Source of the DNA: Sulfurimonas sp.
GTDB taxonomy: Bacteria > Campylobacterota > Campylobacteria > Campylobacterales > Sulfurimonadaceae
NCBI GenBank assembly: GCA_024762745.1
Contig: JANTGV010000056.1
Span: 1 to 7,098, forward strand
Length of the DNA: 7,098 nt
Direction of reading: 5' to 3'
A program made the position numbers and the translations under genes. Within the stretch, counting starts at the first letter, position 1. Every line of letters starts with the position of its first letter. Shown here piece after piece: positions 6,684 to 7,098 of this stretch. The notes below the pieces were generated by a model that searched no databases, was not told the DNA's origin, and saw only the letters and a program-made list of their open reading frames with translations.

Positions 6684-7098
6684 GTGTCGTTTTTAATACA
6701 TAAACTTTCATTTGATAAAGATACTAAAAATACTGAGTTTATTTTTAATTCAGAGGATATGGATAGTGATATTGTTTTTTCAATTATTATTGGTGCAAAT
6801 GGTACGGGAAAAAGCTTATTTTTAGCAAAACTTATCGATGTATTTCAAGATATTATCTTAGGTAATGAAGATATGTTTTCTAAACGGAAATATCCAGAAT
6901 ATTATAATATTGTCTATGAGCTTAGTGGAATAATATACAGTATAGAAAAGGATAATGGATATATACTTGGAGAAAATACAAACTGGGGAAGTATTCAGGT
7001 TCCTGAGTCTATCTTGGCATTAACATTTTTAGTTGAAGACAAGTTTACATATAAATCTCAAGATGACAATAGAACTTCAATATATAAATATTTAGGAA
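6684..7098 (+). CDS. AAA/ABC-type ATPase, 3' end missing
   Basis: The GTG-started frame stays open to the window end, giving 138 residues. An N-terminal strand segment is followed by SIIIGANGTGKSLFLAKLID, in which G37-S44 is a Walker A (P-loop) of the kind found in SMC/ABC-like and OLD-type ATPases; the surrounding hydrophobic residues fit the beta strand and helix that flank the loop. The segment LTFLVEDKFTYKSQ and the terminal YKYLG follow where such proteins switch to a family-specific part. Walker B, the signature motif and any fused domain are beyond the window, so the class cannot be fixed. The gene follows the nuclease-like gene by 17 bases on the same strand, which makes the two a likely functional pair: ATP-dependent sensing or DNA clamping plus cleavage is an inference. 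It is AT-rich like its neighbour. A PrrC- or RloC-like protein with a fused nuclease remains possible until the rest is seen. Confidence 0.85.
   Translation, partial: MSFLIHKLSFDKDTKNTEFIFNSEDMDSDIVFSIIIGANGTGKSLFLAKLIDVFQDIILGNEDMFSKRKYPEYYNIVYELSGIIYSIEKDNGYILGENTNWGSIQVPESILALTFLVEDKFTYKSQDDNRTSIYKYLG

Overview
The window is AT-rich, fully plus-strand and almost gap-free. It contains five genes in one apparent operon: a type I restriction-modification locus (hsdR, hsdS, hsdM) followed by two genes that are not part of a standard type I system. The A-rich, AGA/ATA/AAA-heavy codon use and compact junctions suggest a Campylobacterota (epsilonproteobacterial) genome such as Sulfurimonas, Sulfurovum or Arcobacter relatives. 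That assignment rests on style only; no rRNA or other marker gene is present.

Positions 1-2322 are the motor and C-terminal part of HsdR; its N-terminal nuclease domain lies before the window. HsdS (2323-3771) starts on the base after the HsdR stop, in the same reading frame, and carries two target-recognition domains, each followed by a conserved helical repeat. HsdM (3771-5258) overlaps the hsdS stop by one base and has intact motif I and NPPF motifs. The EcoEI-like HsdR C-terminus and the HsdM type point to a type IB-like enzyme. The order R-S-M is not the common one. The set looks intact as far as it can be seen: HsdM with HsdS would methylate a bipartite site, and addition of HsdR would cleave unmethylated DNA.

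The gene at 5251-6666 overlaps the hsdM stop by 8 bases. It encodes a 471-residue protein of unrecognised family whose C-terminal third has a clear PD-(D/E)xK nuclease signature plus a RecB-like QxxxY motif. After 17 bases and a very strong ribosome binding site comes a GTG-started gene, cut by the window end, for an ATPase with Walker A GANGTGKS. Both are visibly poorer in GC in the stretches I counted.

The main point of interest is this nuclease-plus-ATPase pair, translationally coupled to the methyltransferase. It resembles in layout, though not in visible sequence, other effector genes carried inside type I loci such as prrC, and is a candidate accessory anti-phage module. There is no gene-free stretch over 300 bases, and I saw no RNA gene, CRISPR array, insertion sequence or convincing terminator.
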